From contig NZ_JAJNMP010000002.1 in the NCBI RefSeq assembly GCF_021044935.1, forward strand, positions 682,001-746,000: a DNA stretch of 64,000 nucleotides. Reading direction: 5' to 3'. This document shows, in pieces, positions 9,146 to 19,127 of the stretch. Origin of the DNA: Agromyces cavernae (GTDB lineage Bacteria; Actinomycetota; Actinomycetes; Actinomycetales; Microbacteriaceae). A model generated the notes under the pieces. It searched no databases, had not been told where the DNA came from, and worked only from the letters and a program-made list of their open reading frames with translations. Within the stretch, counting starts at the first letter, position 1; each line of letters starts with the position of its first letter. The position numbers were made by a program, and so were the translations under genes.

Positions 9146-10084
9146 TCACGCGCCGTTCGATGGGGCACGGCTCGGCATACGCCGCCGCTGGCACCGCGGG
9201 CACCGGTGCGACGAGCGGTTCATGAACGGCTCGCGCACCATCGGCGTACCGCAACGCGGGCAGGGCAGTCCGGCCCGTCCGTAGGCGTTCAGCGAGTGCG
9301 CGAAGTAGCCGGATGCCCCGTTGACGTTGACGTACTGGGCATCGAAGCTCGTGCCGCCCTCGGCGAGCGCCTTGGCGAGGACCTCGCGCACGGCGGCGAG
9401 GAGTTCGCGTGACCGCCTGGCGCTGATCGACGAGGCCGGCTGCTCGGGGTGCAGTCGCACCGCCCAGAGCGACTCGTCGGCGTAGATGTTGCCGATGCCG
9501 CTGACGACTCCCTGGTCGAGCAGGACGCGCTTCACCCCGCTCGAGCGTCGGGCGACGGCCGCGACGAACGCGGCGTCGGAGAATGCCGGGTCGAGCGGGT
9601 CGCGGGCGATGTGCGCGACCTGCGTCGGAATGCTTCGCGACCACTCGCCGGTGACGCCCGCCGAGAACCCGGCGGACTCGCCATCGACGGTCGCGACGAG
9701 CCGGTCGACGGCCAGCGAGCCGAACGTGCGCTGGTCGACGAAGTCGACTCGCAGCTCACCGTGCTCGGGGTGTTCGAGATGCAGGCGGATGCGAGCGTGC
9801 CGATCGTCGCCCGCATGGTCGGGCGTGCGCAGCAGGATCTGGCCGCTCATGCCCAGATGCCCCACGATCGCGCGCTCGCCGCCGATCGGCAACCACAGGA
9901 ACTTGCCGCGACGCACCGCCGCCTCGATCCGTGCACCCGTGGCGAGCGCCTCGAACGCACCCAGGGAGGGATCGTGTCGGGTGAGCGCCCGCTCGTCGAG
10001 CACCTCGACCGCTGCGATCGTCGCGCCGGTCACCGCCGGGGCGAGCCCCGCACGCACCACCTCGACCTCGGGAAGCTCGGGCAT
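9146..10084 (-). CDS. mutM: Formamidopyrimidine-DNA glycosylase (Fpg/MutM)
   Basis: A 312-aa base-excision repair enzyme that removes 8-oxoguanine and formamidopyrimidines and nicks the abasic site. The mature N-terminus PELPEVE provides the catalytic Pro and Glu, the conserved Lys is in the RRGKFL loop, and the C-terminal zinc finger has Cys275, Cys278, Cys295 and Cys298. ATG 10084 starts one base after the rnc stop (TGA-C-ATG), so the longer open frame upstream is not used. The rnc-mutM pair is conserved in actinobacteria. The tail after the last zinc-finger Cys is short, as usual. Confidence 0.96.
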   Translation of the reverse strand: MPELPEVEVVRAGLAPAVTGATIAAVEVLDERALTRHDPSLGAFEALATGARIEAAVRRGKFLWLPIGGERAIVGHLGMSGQILLRTPDHAGDDRHARIRLHLEHPEHGELRVDFVDQRTFGSLAVDRLVATVDGESAGFSAGVTGEWSRSIPTQVAHIARDPLDPAFSDAAFVAAVARRSSGVKRVLLDQGVVSGIGNIYADESLWAVRLHPEQPASSISARRSRELLAAVREVLAKALAEGGTSFDAQYVNVNGASGYFAHSLNAYGRAGLPCPRCGTPMVREPFMNRSSHRCPRCQRRRMPSRAPSNGA

Positions 10085-10085
10085 G

Positions 10086-10799
10086 TCAGCGCGACGGGTT
10101 GAGCCGGGTCCACGCCTCGAGCGCGGCGGCCATCTCGGCCTGCTTCTTGCTCGAGCCCTCACCCGACGCCTCGACGAGGTCGCCGACGCTCACCGTGGCG
10201 ACGAAGTGCTTGTGGTGATCGGGACCGCTCTCGGCGACCGCGTACGACGGGGCCGGGGCGCCGCGGCGCGCCGCGATCTCTTGGAGGCTCGTCTTCGGGT
10301 CCATCGCCGCACCGAAGCGCGAGGGGTCCTGCATGAGCGGACCGACGAGGCGCAAGACCAGCTCGGTCGCGGCGTCGCCCCCGGCATCGAGGTACACGGC
10401 GCCGATGATGGCCTCGACCGTGTCGGCGAGGATCGACGGCTTGTCGGCGCCGCCGGTCATCGTCTCGCCCCGACCGAGGCGCACGTACGGCCCGACGCCG
10501 ATCGCGCGACCGACCTCGGCCAGCGCGACACTCGAGACGAGGCTCGCGCGACGCTTGGCGAGCTCACCCTCGTCGAGTTCCGGATGATCGCGGAACAGCT
10601 TGACCGTGACGGCCTGCCCGAGGATGGAGTCGCCGAGGAACTCGAGGCGCTCGTTGGTCGGTATGCCGCCGTTCTCGTACGCGAACGACCGGTGCGTGAG
10701 CGCGAGCAGCAGCAGGGCCGGGTCGATCTCGACCTGCAGCGTGCGCTGCAGTTCGTCGAGCGTGCGATCTTCGGCCTGCGTGCGCTCCGTTCGCGTCAC
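10086..10799 (-). CDS. rnc: Ribonuclease III
   Basis: A 237-aa double-strand-specific endoribonuclease for rRNA and mRNA processing. The family signature NERLEFLGDS (residues 49-58) carries the metal-binding Glu/Asp residues, DTVEAIIGAVYLD (near residue 130) gives the second acidic pair, and a dsRNA-binding domain occupies about residues 165-235 (ending in the SSKKQAEMAAALEAW helix). The start is GTG 10799, 28 bp downstream of the rpmF stop in the same direction. It forms the conserved yceD-rpmF-rnc-mutM run. Confidence 0.95.
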   Translation of the reverse strand: MTRTERTQAEDRTLDELQRTLQVEIDPALLLLALTHRSFAYENGGIPTNERLEFLGDSILGQAVTVKLFRDHPELDEGELAKRRASLVSSVALAEVGRAIGVGPYVRLGRGETMTGGADKPSILADTVEAIIGAVYLDAGGDAATELVLRLVGPLMQDPSRFGAAMDPKTSLQEIAARRGAPAPSYAVAESGPDHHKHFVATVSVGDLVEASGEGSSKKQAEMAAALEAWTRLNPSR

Positions 10800-10827
10800 G
10801 ACCGGTCGTCGGTGCGTCTCGGGCCGA

Positions 10828-11031
10828 CTAGACGTCGGCGACCTTGCGGCCCTTGTACTCGAGGAAGAGCGGGGTGCCCGCCGAGTCCTCGACGACCTTG
10901 GCGCGGTGGGGAAGGCTGTAGGTGACCTTGCCGTTCTCGACGGTCTTGACGAGGGTGGGGACCTCGGCCTTCCACTGCGACCGGCGCGCGTGGGTGTTGG
11001 CGCGTGACTTCTTCCGCTTGGGAACAGCCAT
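10828..11031 (-). CDS. rpmF: 50S ribosomal protein L32 (cysteine-free form)
   Basis: A 67-aa protein starting [22 protein letters not shown], the hallmark of bL32. It has no cysteine at all, so it is the C-minus type without the zinc ribbon; this is common for the main L32 of actinobacteria. The open frame continues upstream, but ATG 11031 gives the conserved MAVPK start and lies two bases downstream of the yceD stop. Co-transcription with yceD is the classic bacterial arrangement. Confidence 0.96.
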   Translation of the reverse strand: MAVPKRKKSRANTHARRSQWKAEVPTLVKTVENGKVTYSLPHRAKVVEDSAGTPLFLEYKGRKVADV

Positions 11032-11033
11032 GA

Positions 11034-11603
11034 CTATCTCTCTTCTCTCTGCTGGGCAGCACCGGATTCGTGCTCCGTGCCGTTGTCTTCGGAAGCCTGC
11101 AATCCCGCGAGCGCGGCCCATCGGGGGTCGCGGTGCTCAGGGGTGACGAGTTCCGGATGATCGGCCAGTCGGAGCCCGGTCTCAGGGTCGAGACCAGGGC
11201 AGTCCGGTCGGCACACCGGCTGGAACGGCAGTGACAGCACTACCGCATCTCGGATGAGTGATTCAAGATCCACGTGGTCATCTTGAACCTCATACTCGAT
11301 GGCTTCTCCAGAATGATACGCGAAAAGCTCTTGGAACTCGACTTGGACGGGGAGCGCGATGTCGATGAGGCACCGCCCGCACTCGCCTTCAGCCGTCGCA
11401 TCGACCTCGGCGGTGACGAGGATGCCCTCGTGCACCGACTCGAGTCGCGCGTCGAGCTCGAGCTCGGATTCGGCGCGCACCGACACGAGCCCCTCGCCCA
11501 TGGCATGGTCGACGACGACGGTGAGCCGCTCCTCCCGCATCTCGCCGGGACGATTGACGAGGTCGCGCACGTTCAGACGGTACGGAGAATGCTTGATGGC
11601 CAC
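11034..11603 (-). CDS. yceD: YceD/DUF177 family protein (rRNA-accumulation factor)
   Basis: A 189-aa DUF177 protein, coupled to rpmF as in most bacteria; family members affect 23S rRNA accumulation in E. coli and plants. Typical features are the start [16 protein letters not shown], the CGRC motif (about residue 80) and a second CRPDC pair near residue 135, which together look like a zinc site, followed by [10 protein letters not shown] close to the C-terminus. The frame continues upstream into the transglutaminase gene, so GTG 11603 was chosen because it gives the family N-terminus and lies outside that gene; I see only a weak ribosome site for it. Confidence 0.88.
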   Translation of the reverse strand: MAIKHSPYRLNVRDLVNRPGEMREERLTVVVDHAMGEGLVSVRAESELELDARLESVHEGILVTAEVDATAEGECGRCLIDIALPVQVEFQELFAYHSGEAIEYEVQDDHVDLESLIRDAVVLSLPFQPVCRPDCPGLDPETGLRLADHPELVTPEHRDPRWAALAGLQASEDNGTEHESGAAQQREER

Positions 11604-11614
11604 GATCGACGATT

Positions 11615-13942
11615 CTACGTGCCGGGCGAGAGACGTTCGCTGAACGCCGCCTGTGCGCGATCGACGAGCGAACGGGGAATGAGCACGGCCCGTATCCTGT
11701 CGACCGCTCGCTCGTCGTCGGCGAGCGCCGCCCGTGCGGTTTCGAGCGCGCCGATCAGGTCGGCGTCGGGCACGCCGGTGCGCAACGCGGGACCGTAGCG
11801 TTCCCGTTCGACGGCGTCGCGCAGCACGATCAGCGCCGCCCCGGCCTCGTCGGCGGCGAACCCCTCGCGATCGGCGATCCTCGAAGCGACCGCACGCGGA
11901 GTGTCGGCGATGCCCACGTCGACGCCGAGGTCGCGCGCGGTCGCCGTCAATTCGCTCCACGCGGCATCCGCGGGCCGTTCGCCGCGCGCGATTCGACGCA
12001 GGCGGCTCGCCCGCTGGCCCGCACGGAGCGCAGCGGGCGCGAGGAGGACGGCGGCGGCGAGCAGGGCGATCACACCGCCGCGCAGCCACCAGCTGTCGGC
12101 CAGTGCGAGACCGCCGCCGGTGCCGGTGATGCCGCCGCCCGGGTCGGCCGCCGCCCGGCCGCTCGCGCTCGGCGCAGCACTGCCGGACTGCGGAATCGGC
12201 GGGCCGGCGCCCTCACCGGCGCCGGGTCGCGAATAGTCGGGAACCAGTCCACGGCCAGGCGTCGGTTCGAACGGCACCCACCCGACGCCCTCGAAGTAGA
12301 GTTCGGGCCACGCATGCAGGTCGTGCGAGTCGACCTCGATGCGTTGCAGCCCGCCGACGCGTTCCTGCGAAGGACTCCCCTGGGTGTAGCCCACCGAGAT
12401 TCGAGCCGGGATGCCCACCTCGCGCGCGAGCACCGCCATCGTCGACGCGAAGTGCACGCAGTACCCGGCGCGACTCTCGAGGAACTGGGCGATGACGTCG
12501 AAGCCTCCGCCGTCGTAGCCGTCTTCGACCGGTGCCTCGGTGGAGTACTCGAAATCAGGCGAACGCAGGAAGGCCTGGATCGCGACCGCTGCGTCGTACG
12601 GCGTCGCAGCGGTGCCGGTGACCTGGGCCGCCGTGTCGGAGATGACCTGCGGCAGGTCGTCGGGCAGCGCGAGGAACCGGGTGAACTCGTCGGAGACCCG
12701 GCGATCAGCGGCTCGCAACTGCGCCGGGGTCGGGTCCACCTCGAGCCAGTTCGCCTGGTAGCGCTGCCCCGCGGTGTCGGCATCGATGCCGCGCACCGCG
12801 AGCGAGCCGTCCTCCCAGAACCACGAGCCGCGCAGGCCGTCGACCCGCGTCGTCGGATACGGGACGGGCAACCAGGTCGTGCGCACCTCGTCGATCGTCA
12901 CGTCGATCGGATGCTCGTCGGCCCGGACCTCGCTCGAGAGACCCTCGGGTCGTGGCATCGCGTCGACGGTGTTGTCGCCGTCGATCGCCGTGTCGGTCAC
13001 TCCCCATGTCGCCCCCTCGAATCGGTCGAGCGTGAGCAGCGTGAAGTACGGCCGCTCGCCGTCGGGCGAGAAGTAGTGGAATGCCGGGCTGGGGTCGGGC
13101 CGGCGCAGGTCACGGCCCAGGTCGATGAACGGGCTGACGCCCCGCCCGAAGATCGTGCTCGGATTCCCCGTGCCGAGCAGCAGGCTCGTCGAGATGCTCG
13201 GGGTCGACGCGGCGAGCACCGCTGCGACGACGAGTCCGGCTCCCGCCAGCCCGAGCGTCGCACCGAGCGTCGACGCGATGGGCACCCGCGCCGGAGAGAT
13301 CACGGTGGCGGCATCGTCGCCCTCGTCGCCCGCCATGATGCGTGCGCGTCGTCGGACGCGCACGTCGACGCGAAGCAGCAGCAGGTAGGCCGCGGCGGCC
13401 AGCACGAGCGTCGGCGCCTCGGCGCCGGCCTCGATGATGAACCCGGGAATGAGGATCGGCACGAGCGCCGGTGCTGCGGCGAGGGCGGGCATGCGCACCG
13501 TCTGCACGAGGATGTCGATGCAGACCGCGAGCACCCCGACGCCGAGCGCGAGGGCGAACGTAAGCGCCGGCACGGGTATCGCGGGCACCGACTGCTGTTG
13601 GATGGTGCGTTCCGCGCCGCCGAGCAGCTCGCCGAACTCGGTGAACGTGCCGGTGGTCGGCACGATGAGCGCGAAGCTCGTCGTGCCCCCGAACAGCAGG
13701 GTCAGCAACAGCACCAGGATCACGAGCTCGAGCACCGGTACGAGGGAGGCCGGAGTTCGGATCGCCCGCAGGCCGGCCCCGCCGAAGAGCGTGCCGGCCG
13801 CGATGAAGGCGCACATCCACCACCAGCCGCTGCCCGAGATGAGCGGGCCGAGCGCCATGCTCGCCACCGCGATCAGGGCGAAGGACGCGGCGGTGAGCGC
13901 GAGTCGCTGGCCGCGTGAGAGGGCGATCGTGTCAGGACGCAT
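11615..13942 (-). CDS. Membrane transglutaminase-like protein (TgpA type), catalytic residues intact
   Basis: A 775-aa TgpA-type protein: six or so N-terminal membrane helices (residues 10-190), an extracytoplasmic transglutaminase-like core, one more membrane helix near residue 620 (SWWLRGGVIALLAAAVLL) and a cytoplasmic DUF4129-like tail. The core keeps the catalytic Cys495 in RAGYCVHFAS, the His of DSHDLHAWPE and an acidic residue in WVPFEPTP (Glu instead of the usual Asp). ATG 13942 overlaps the end of the DUF58 gene by 11 bp. It is the last gene of the moxR-DUF58-tgpA trio, a module conserved across bacteria with unknown substrate, probably envelope-related. Compare its paralogue at 29252, where these residues are lost. 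Confidence 0.9.
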   Translation of the reverse strand: MRPDTIALSRGQRLALTAASFALIAVASMALGPLISGSGWWWMCAFIAAGTLFGGAGLRAIRTPASLVPVLELVILVLLLTLLFGGTTSFALIVPTTGTFTEFGELLGGAERTIQQQSVPAIPVPALTFALALGVGVLAVCIDILVQTVRMPALAAAPALVPILIPGFIIEAGAEAPTLVLAAAAYLLLLRVDVRVRRRARIMAGDEGDDAATVISPARVPIASTLGATLGLAGAGLVVAAVLAASTPSISTSLLLGTGNPSTIFGRGVSPFIDLGRDLRRPDPSPAFHYFSPDGERPYFTLLTLDRFEGATWGVTDTAIDGDNTVDAMPRPEGLSSEVRADEHPIDVTIDEVRTTWLPVPYPTTRVDGLRGSWFWEDGSLAVRGIDADTAGQRYQANWLEVDPTPAQLRAADRRVSDEFTRFLALPDDLPQVISDTAAQVTGTAATPYDAAVAIQAFLRSPDFEYSTEAPVEDGYDGGGFDVIAQFLESRAGYCVHFASTMAVLAREVGIPARISVGYTQGSPSQERVGGLQRIEVDSHDLHAWPELYFEGVGWVPFEPTPGRGLVPDYSRPGAGEGAGPPIPQSGSAAPSASGRAAADPGGGITGTGGGLALADSWWLRGGVIALLAAAVLLAPAALRAGQRASRLRRIARGERPADAAWSELTATARDLGVDVGIADTPRAVASRIADREGFAADEAGAALIVLRDAVERERYGPALRTGVPDADLIGALETARAALADDERAVDRIRAVLIPRSLVDRAQAAFSERLSPGT

Positions 13943-15347
13943 CGGCTCGCCCGTCGTGCCCGTTCGAGCGGGCGGTACCCGACGGCGCAGGTCGTGCATC
14001 GCCGGTCGCGGCGATCCGATCGTTCGCCACTGCGGCGCGCCCGCGAACCGCCGATCCCGACCATGCTCCGCCGATCTCGGTCGGCCGCCGCACACGCACG
14101 ACGCGCCAGTCGGCCTCTTCGAGCGCGTGGACGACGCGGGTCGCGGTGCTCTCGGTCACGAACGCCACCGCGGGCTCGAACCCCGGCCGAAGGGCGACCA
14201 GGTTCGCGGTGTCGTGCTCGTCGGGCTCGACGAGCACCGCGAACCCGGGCATGCGCGCTTCGCGGGCTCGCGCCGGAGCGGACGAACCTCCAGTCGTCGC
14301 ACGCCGCGCCGGGGCGTCGCTGCGGGTCGGCGAGTCGAGGCGGGCGAGGTCTTCGAGCAGGCCCTGATCGCCACCCGGCATGTGGTATTCGCCGTCGCTC
14401 GTCGAGGCGATGCCGCCGCGAGCAGGGTCGGCGACGGCGTCGCACCGCACCTGGTATCCGAGGTCGAGCAGGTGCACGCCGATCGAGGCGGCCACCTCGA
14501 TTCCCAGTTCGAACCCCGCGTGCACGCGGTCGTCGAACTCGTGCTTCGAGCCGCGCTGGTGTGCCGACAGCGTCGTGTCGAGCAGGATGCGCGCCTCGGG
14601 GTCTCCGCGCTGCTCCTCTTCGCGCACCATCAGCTCGCCGCGCCGGGCGGTGGCCGCCCAGTTCACGCGGCGCAGCGGGTCGCCGTAGCGGTACTCGCGG
14701 GCGATCAGCTCATCGGAGTTGGGGTGGGTACGACGTTGCAGCCCGTGGAGCACGCCGTCGACGCTCGCCGCCGTGCCGAGCGCGGCATCGAGCGGTGTCA
14801 CGCGCGGCGTCACGACGAGCTCGCGGGCGCTGCCCGCATCGCGGTCGATGCGGGCGAGCGCGAACGGGTCGGTGACGCCGACCCGCAGCGGGCCCACGAC
14901 GTACACGCCCCGCCGTGAGACCCGGAGGCGGTATTCGAGGTGTGCGGTGTCGTCGCCCGACGGCAGCATGCGCTCAAACGGCCCGATAGCGGGCAGCACC
15001 GCGTCGGGCGGTGCCGTGAGATGGTCGGGCACCCGGTCGCGCCAGTGAGCGCCGTCGAACGTGCGCTTGGAACGGTTCTTCACCGAGAGCGACACCCAGG
15101 TCGACGTGCCCGCCGCGATGGTCGACGGAGTGAACGTGCGGTATACCGCCAACCGCGGCGGGCGGAGCGAGACGAACAGGGCGGCGATCGCCGGCATCGC
15201 GATCGCGACGAACGCGAGCAGCAGGATGTCGCGCAGGTCGAACCAGAGTGACACCGACACGAGCACCACACCCATGAGCACGAGCGCGCCGCCACGCCTC
15301 GTGAGTCGCGGCCAGGCGGCGACTCGGGCGAAGCTGGGGCGCCTCAT
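13932..15347 (-). CDS. DUF58 domain protein of MoxR module 1
   Basis: A 471-aa membrane-anchored protein with two N-terminal helices (about residues 20-60), a beta-rich middle region and the DUF58 signature IAREYRYGDPLRRVNWAATA followed by RRGELMVREEE, which begins a von Willebrand A-like fold. DUF58 proteins are partners of MoxR AAA+ ATPases and are thought to help maturation or assembly of envelope complexes. It sits two bases after moxR and overlaps tgpA, so the three genes form one transcription unit. Other candidate roles cannot be separated by sequence. Confidence 0.9.
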   Translation of the reverse strand: MRRPSFARVAAWPRLTRRGGALVLMGVVLVSVSLWFDLRDILLLAFVAIAMPAIAALFVSLRPPRLAVYRTFTPSTIAAGTSTWVSLSVKNRSKRTFDGAHWRDRVPDHLTAPPDAVLPAIGPFERMLPSGDDTAHLEYRLRVSRRGVYVVGPLRVGVTDPFALARIDRDAGSARELVVTPRVTPLDAALGTAASVDGVLHGLQRRTHPNSDELIAREYRYGDPLRRVNWAATARRGELMVREEEQRGDPEARILLDTTLSAHQRGSKHEFDDRVHAGFELGIEVAASIGVHLLDLGYQVRCDAVADPARGGIASTSDGEYHMPGGDQGLLEDLARLDSPTRSDAPARRATTGGSSAPARAREARMPGFAVLVEPDEHDTANLVALRPGFEPAVAFVTESTATRVVHALEEADWRVVRVRRPTEIGGAWSGSAVRGRAAVANDRIAATGDARPAPSGTARSNGHDGRADAS

Positions 15348-15349
15348 GA

Positions 15350-16384
15350 TCAGTTCCTTCGAGCGCTGCCGACCGGAACCGGCGTCTCCCCCACGATGCG
15401 GCGCACGATGGCGTCGATGAGCGGCCCGCTGTCACGGTCATGGCTGCCGAGCGCACGGCTCGTGGGTACCAGGCGGTGCGCGAGCACCGGCACGGCGAGC
15501 GCGTCGACGTCGTCTGGCAGCACGAAGTCTCGGCCGTGCATCGCCGCGTGGGCCTTTGCCGCGCGGATGAGCTGGAGCGTCGCGCGGGGGCTCGCCCCGA
15601 GGCGCAGCTGGCGGTCATCACGCGTGGTGCGTGCGAGTTCGACCGCGTACTCCTTGACCGGTTGCGAGGTGAACACGTGCTGCACGGCGCTGATCATCGC
15701 CCGGAGCTCATCGAGCCCGACGACCGCGGTGAGATCGTCGATCGGGCTCGAGGTCTCACGGGTCGCGAGCATCGCGAGCTCGTCGGCCGACGAGGGGTAG
15801 CCCATCGAGATGCGCGCCATGAACCGGTCGCGCTGGGCCTCGGGCAGCGGGTACGTGCCCTCCATCTCGACGGGATTCTGCGTGGCGACGACGGTGAAGG
15901 GCGCATCGAGCCGGTAGGTCGTGCCGTCGGCCGTGACCTGGCGCTCCTCCATGCACTCGAGCAGCGCCGACTGCGTCTTGGGGCTGGCGCGGTTGATCTC
16001 GTCGCCGATGACGAGGTTCGCGAACACGGGGCCGCGCTTGAACTCGAACTTCCGGCTCGCCTGGTCGAACACCGAGACGCCCGTCACATCGCTGGGCAGC
16101 AGGTCGGGAGTGAACTGGATTCGGCTGACGGTGGCGTCGACCGAGCGGGCGAGCGCCTTCGCGAGCATCGTCTTGCCGACCCCGGGAACGTCTTCGATGA
16201 GCAGGTGTCCCTCGGCGAGCACCACCGTGAGTGCCGACGTGATCGCCTCGCGCTTGCCGGCGATGACGGTCTCGACGTTCTGCACGATCGCGGCCGCGCG
16301 CGAGCCCACGTCGTCGATGCTCAGTGTCGCGCCGGGCGCGACCGCCGTTCCCGACCCGCCCATTGCCGCGATCGCCTCGCTCAT
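15350..16384 (-). CDS. MoxR-family AAA+ ATPase, module 1
   Basis: A 344-aa AAA+ ATPase. Walker A is [10 protein letters not shown] (near residue 63), Walker B ends in [12 protein letters not shown], sensor 1 is in VATQNPVE, and the lid domain covers the last 100 residues. MoxR ATPases act as chaperones that remodel or load cofactors into partner proteins, here presumably with the DUF58 and transglutaminase proteins downstream. ATG 16384 overlaps the coaD stop in an ATGA junction, so translation is coupled to coaD, an unusual neighbour for this module. Confidence 0.92.
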   Translation of the reverse strand: MSEAIAAMGGSGTAVAPGATLSIDDVGSRAAAIVQNVETVIAGKREAITSALTVVLAEGHLLIEDVPGVGKTMLAKALARSVDATVSRIQFTPDLLPSDVTGVSVFDQASRKFEFKRGPVFANLVIGDEINRASPKTQSALLECMEERQVTADGTTYRLDAPFTVVATQNPVEMEGTYPLPEAQRDRFMARISMGYPSSADELAMLATRETSSPIDDLTAVVGLDELRAMISAVQHVFTSQPVKEYAVELARTTRDDRQLRLGASPRATLQLIRAAKAHAAMHGRDFVLPDDVDALAVPVLAHRLVPTSRALGSHDRDSGPLIDAIVRRIVGETPVPVGSARRN

Positions 16385-16872
16385 GCCGTCATCGCCGCCT
16401 GGAGGTAGTCGCCGACCACGGCGGGCACGTAGGGGGCGACGTCGCCGCCGAGCGCGGCCACCTGGCGCACGAGGGAGCTCGAGACGTGCGCGTTGGCCGG
16501 ATCGGGGAGCAGGAACACCGTCTCGACTCCGGCGAGGTGCCGGTTGACGATCGCCATCGGCGTCTCGTAGGCGACGTCGAGTTGCGAGCGGATGCCCTTG
16601 ACGAGCACCGATGCACCGACGTCGGTGCAGTAGTCGACGAGCAGGCCCATGCTCCACGAGGCGACGACGATGCGCCCCTCGATGCCGGCGTCGGCGATCG
16701 ACCGCTCGATGAGCGACACGCGCTGCGCGATCGGCAGCAGCGCCGACTTGTCGGGGTTGTGCACGACCACGACGTGCAACTCGTCGTAGAGCCCCGCGGC
16801 CCGTGCGATGACATCGATATGGCCGAGCGTGACGGGGTCGAACGATCCTGGGACGACGGCGATCCGCTGCAT
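16381..16872 (-). CDS. coaD: Pantetheine-phosphate adenylyltransferase
   Basis: A 163-aa enzyme of coenzyme A synthesis that transfers AMP from ATP to 4-phosphopantetheine. The nucleotidyltransferase motif [10 protein letters not shown] is at residues 9-18 and the second motif VSSSLVRQ near residue 130. Length and sequence are typical. In other actinobacteria coaD commonly precedes yceD-rpmF-rnc-mutM; here the MoxR module is inserted between them and is coupled to coaD by an ATGA overlap. It lies 50 bp downstream of recG. Confidence 0.97.
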   Translation of the reverse strand: MQRIAVVPGSFDPVTLGHIDVIARAAGLYDELHVVVVHNPDKSALLPIAQRVSLIERSIADAGIEGRIVVASWSMGLLVDYCTDVGASVLVKGIRSQLDVAYETPMAIVNRHLAGVETVFLLPDPANAHVSSSLVRQVAALGGDVAPYVPAVVGDYLQAAMTA

Positions 16873-16922
16873 ACGCCCAGCGTAATGCCCGACGGGCGCC
16901 GTTTGCCCCCGCGAGCACAGTC

Positions 16923-19127
16923 TCAGCCCTTGCTCAGGTAGCCGCTCGTCTCGTCGTCGAGCCGCCGACGCACGGCCGCCGCGAGCGCGGGATGCCCGGT
17001 GAGCCGCGGATCGCCCGCGAGGAGCGTCTCGGCGACATCGCGGGCATCGGCGATGAGGTCGCCGTCGCGCACGACGCGGAGGAGCTTGAGCGACGACCGC
17101 CCGCCCGACTGGTCGGCGCCGAGCACGTCGCCCTCCTGGCGCAGCTCGAGGTCGACCTGCGCGAGTTCGAAGCCGTCGAGCGTCGCCGCCACCGCTTCGA
17201 CCCGCTGCCGGGCGACCGATCCCGGCTCCGAGCTCGTGACGAGCAGGCAGAGCCCGGGCACACTCCCACGGCCGATGCGCCCGCGCAGCTGGTGCAGTTG
17301 CGACACCCCGAATCGCTCGGCGTCGACCACGACCATGACGCTCGCGTTGGGCACGTCGACGCCGACCTCGATGACGGTCGTCGCGACGAGCACGTCGATC
17401 TCGCCTGCAGCGAAGGCGCGCATCGTGCCGTCTTTCTCGTCGGCGCTCATGCGACCGTGCAGCGGCGCCACCCGCGCGTCGGCGAATCGCGGGTGCGCCG
17501 CGAGCTCGGCGAGCACCGAGGCAACGGATGTCGCGGGCCCCGCGACGTCGGCCGGCGCATCGCTCTCGCCGTCGTCTTCGACCACCTTCGGCTCGATGGC
17601 CGGGCAGACGACGAACCCCTGCCTGCCGAGCGCGAGCTCTTCGGCGAGCCGCTCCCAGACGCGCGGCCGCCATGCCGGCCGCTCCGCGAGCGGAACGACG
17701 TGCGAGTCGATGCCGGCACGACCCGCAGGCAACTGCCGGATGGTCGAGACGTCGAGGTCGCCGAACACGGTCATCGCGACCGTGCGCGGGATCGGCGTCG
17801 CGGTGAGCACGAGCACATGCGGCGGCTCGGCGCCCTTGAGGCGCAGCGCCTCGCGCTGCTCGACCCCGAACCGGTGCTGTTCGTCGACGACCACGAGGCC
17901 GAGGTCGGCGAACGACACCTGGTCGCCGATGAGCGCGTGCGTGCCGACCACGATGCGCGACTGGCCGGCGGCGGCGCGCAGCAGCGCCTTCTTGCGCTCG
18001 GCGGCCGGCAACTGCCCCGTGAGGAGGGTCGGCATGAGCTCGACCGAGAGGTCGGGACCGAGCATTCGGACGATCGAGCGCAGGTGCTGCGCCGCCAGCA
18101 CCTCGGTGGGCGCGAGCAGTGCCGACTGGCCGCCCGAGTCGGCGACCGCGAGCATGGCGCGCAGCGCCACGACGGTCTTGCCAGAGCCGACCTCGCCTTG
18201 GACGAGGCGGTTCATCGGCACGGGGTGCTCGATGTCGTCGGAGATCTGGGCGCCGACGTCGAGCTGGTCGCCGGTGAGGGTGAACGGGAGCGCGGCGTCG
18301 AACTGCTCGAGGAGGCCCCCGGCCCGGGGTCGCCGTGCGACGGCGCGGTGCGCGCGCAGCTCGGCCCGCCGCTCGAGCAGTGCCGTCTGCAGCACGAACG
18401 CCTCGGTGAACCGCAGCGTGCGCCGCGCCGCCTTCCAGTCGGCCTCGCGTTCGGGGCGATGCACCCCCTCGAGCGCCTCGCGCTGCCCGTGCAGGGCGCG
18501 AGCGGCGCGCACCTCGACGGGTATCGGGTCGTCGACCGCCCCGAGCCCGTCGAGCAGGAACGCGACCGACTTCGCGATCTGCCAGCTCGCCAGCGTCGAG
18601 GTCGCCGGGTAGATCGGGATGGGCGCCTCGACCCACCGCCTGGCGGCGGCGCCGTTCGCGTCGAGCTCGACCGATTCGTCGAAGAGCTCGTAATCGGGGT
18701 GCGCCAGCTGTCGCGCGCCCTTGTAGTCGCCGACCTTGCCGGCGAAGATGCCGCGGCGCCCGGGGCGGAGGTCGCGCTCGCGCCACTTCTGGTTGAAGAA
18801 CGTCAGCGTGAGGATGCCGGTGCCGTCGGAGATCTTCGCCTCGACGATCGACCCGCGGCGCTGGCGCATGTCGCGCACCCGCACCTCGAGCACCTCGGCC
18901 ACGATCGTGACGTTCTCGTCGAGCGGGAGGCTCGCGAGCGCGGTGAGCTCACCGCGCAGCGCGTACCGGCGCGGATAGTGCGCGAGCAGGTCGCCGACCG
19001 TGCGGTGGCCGAAGGCTCGCTCGAACGCCTGCGCCGTGCGCCCGCCGAGCGCGCCCGACAGCTTCGTGTCGAGCGTGTAGCCGCCCGGGACCGCCTCGGC
19101 CGGGACATCCGCCTCTCGCGCCGTCAT
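16923..19127 (-). CDS. recG: ATP-dependent DNA helicase RecG
   Basis: A 734-aa branch-migration helicase that regresses stalled replication forks. It has the N-terminal wedge/OB-fold domain (about residues 60-170), the helicase core with Walker A GEVGSGKT, a DEQH box ([15 protein letters not shown]), the TATPIPRT motif III and the C-terminal TRG-type motif region ([11 protein letters not shown]). The start ATG 19127 overlaps the preceding TPR gene stop (ATGA). Complete, with no anomalies. Confidence 0.97.
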   Translation of the reverse strand: MTAREADVPAEAVPGGYTLDTKLSGALGGRTAQAFERAFGHRTVGDLLAHYPRRYALRGELTALASLPLDENVTIVAEVLEVRVRDMRQRRGSIVEAKISDGTGILTLTFFNQKWRERDLRPGRRGIFAGKVGDYKGARQLAHPDYELFDESVELDANGAAARRWVEAPIPIYPATSTLASWQIAKSVAFLLDGLGAVDDPIPVEVRAARALHGQREALEGVHRPEREADWKAARRTLRFTEAFVLQTALLERRAELRAHRAVARRPRAGGLLEQFDAALPFTLTGDQLDVGAQISDDIEHPVPMNRLVQGEVGSGKTVVALRAMLAVADSGGQSALLAPTEVLAAQHLRSIVRMLGPDLSVELMPTLLTGQLPAAERKKALLRAAAGQSRIVVGTHALIGDQVSFADLGLVVVDEQHRFGVEQREALRLKGAEPPHVLVLTATPIPRTVAMTVFGDLDVSTIRQLPAGRAGIDSHVVPLAERPAWRPRVWERLAEELALGRQGFVVCPAIEPKVVEDDGESDAPADVAGPATSVASVLAELAAHPRFADARVAPLHGRMSADEKDGTMRAFAAGEIDVLVATTVIEVGVDVPNASVMVVVDAERFGVSQLHQLRGRIGRGSVPGLCLLVTSSEPGSVARQRVEAVAATLDGFELAQVDLELRQEGDVLGADQSGGRSSLKLLRVVRDGDLIADARDVAETLLAGDPRLTGHPALAAAVRRRLDDETSGYLSKG

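Noticed and set aside
10828..11031. L32 without zinc Cys as a sign of a zinc-independent paralogue
   Set aside because: The Cys-free form is the normal main L32 in many actinobacteria and it sits in the standard yceD-rpmF operon.
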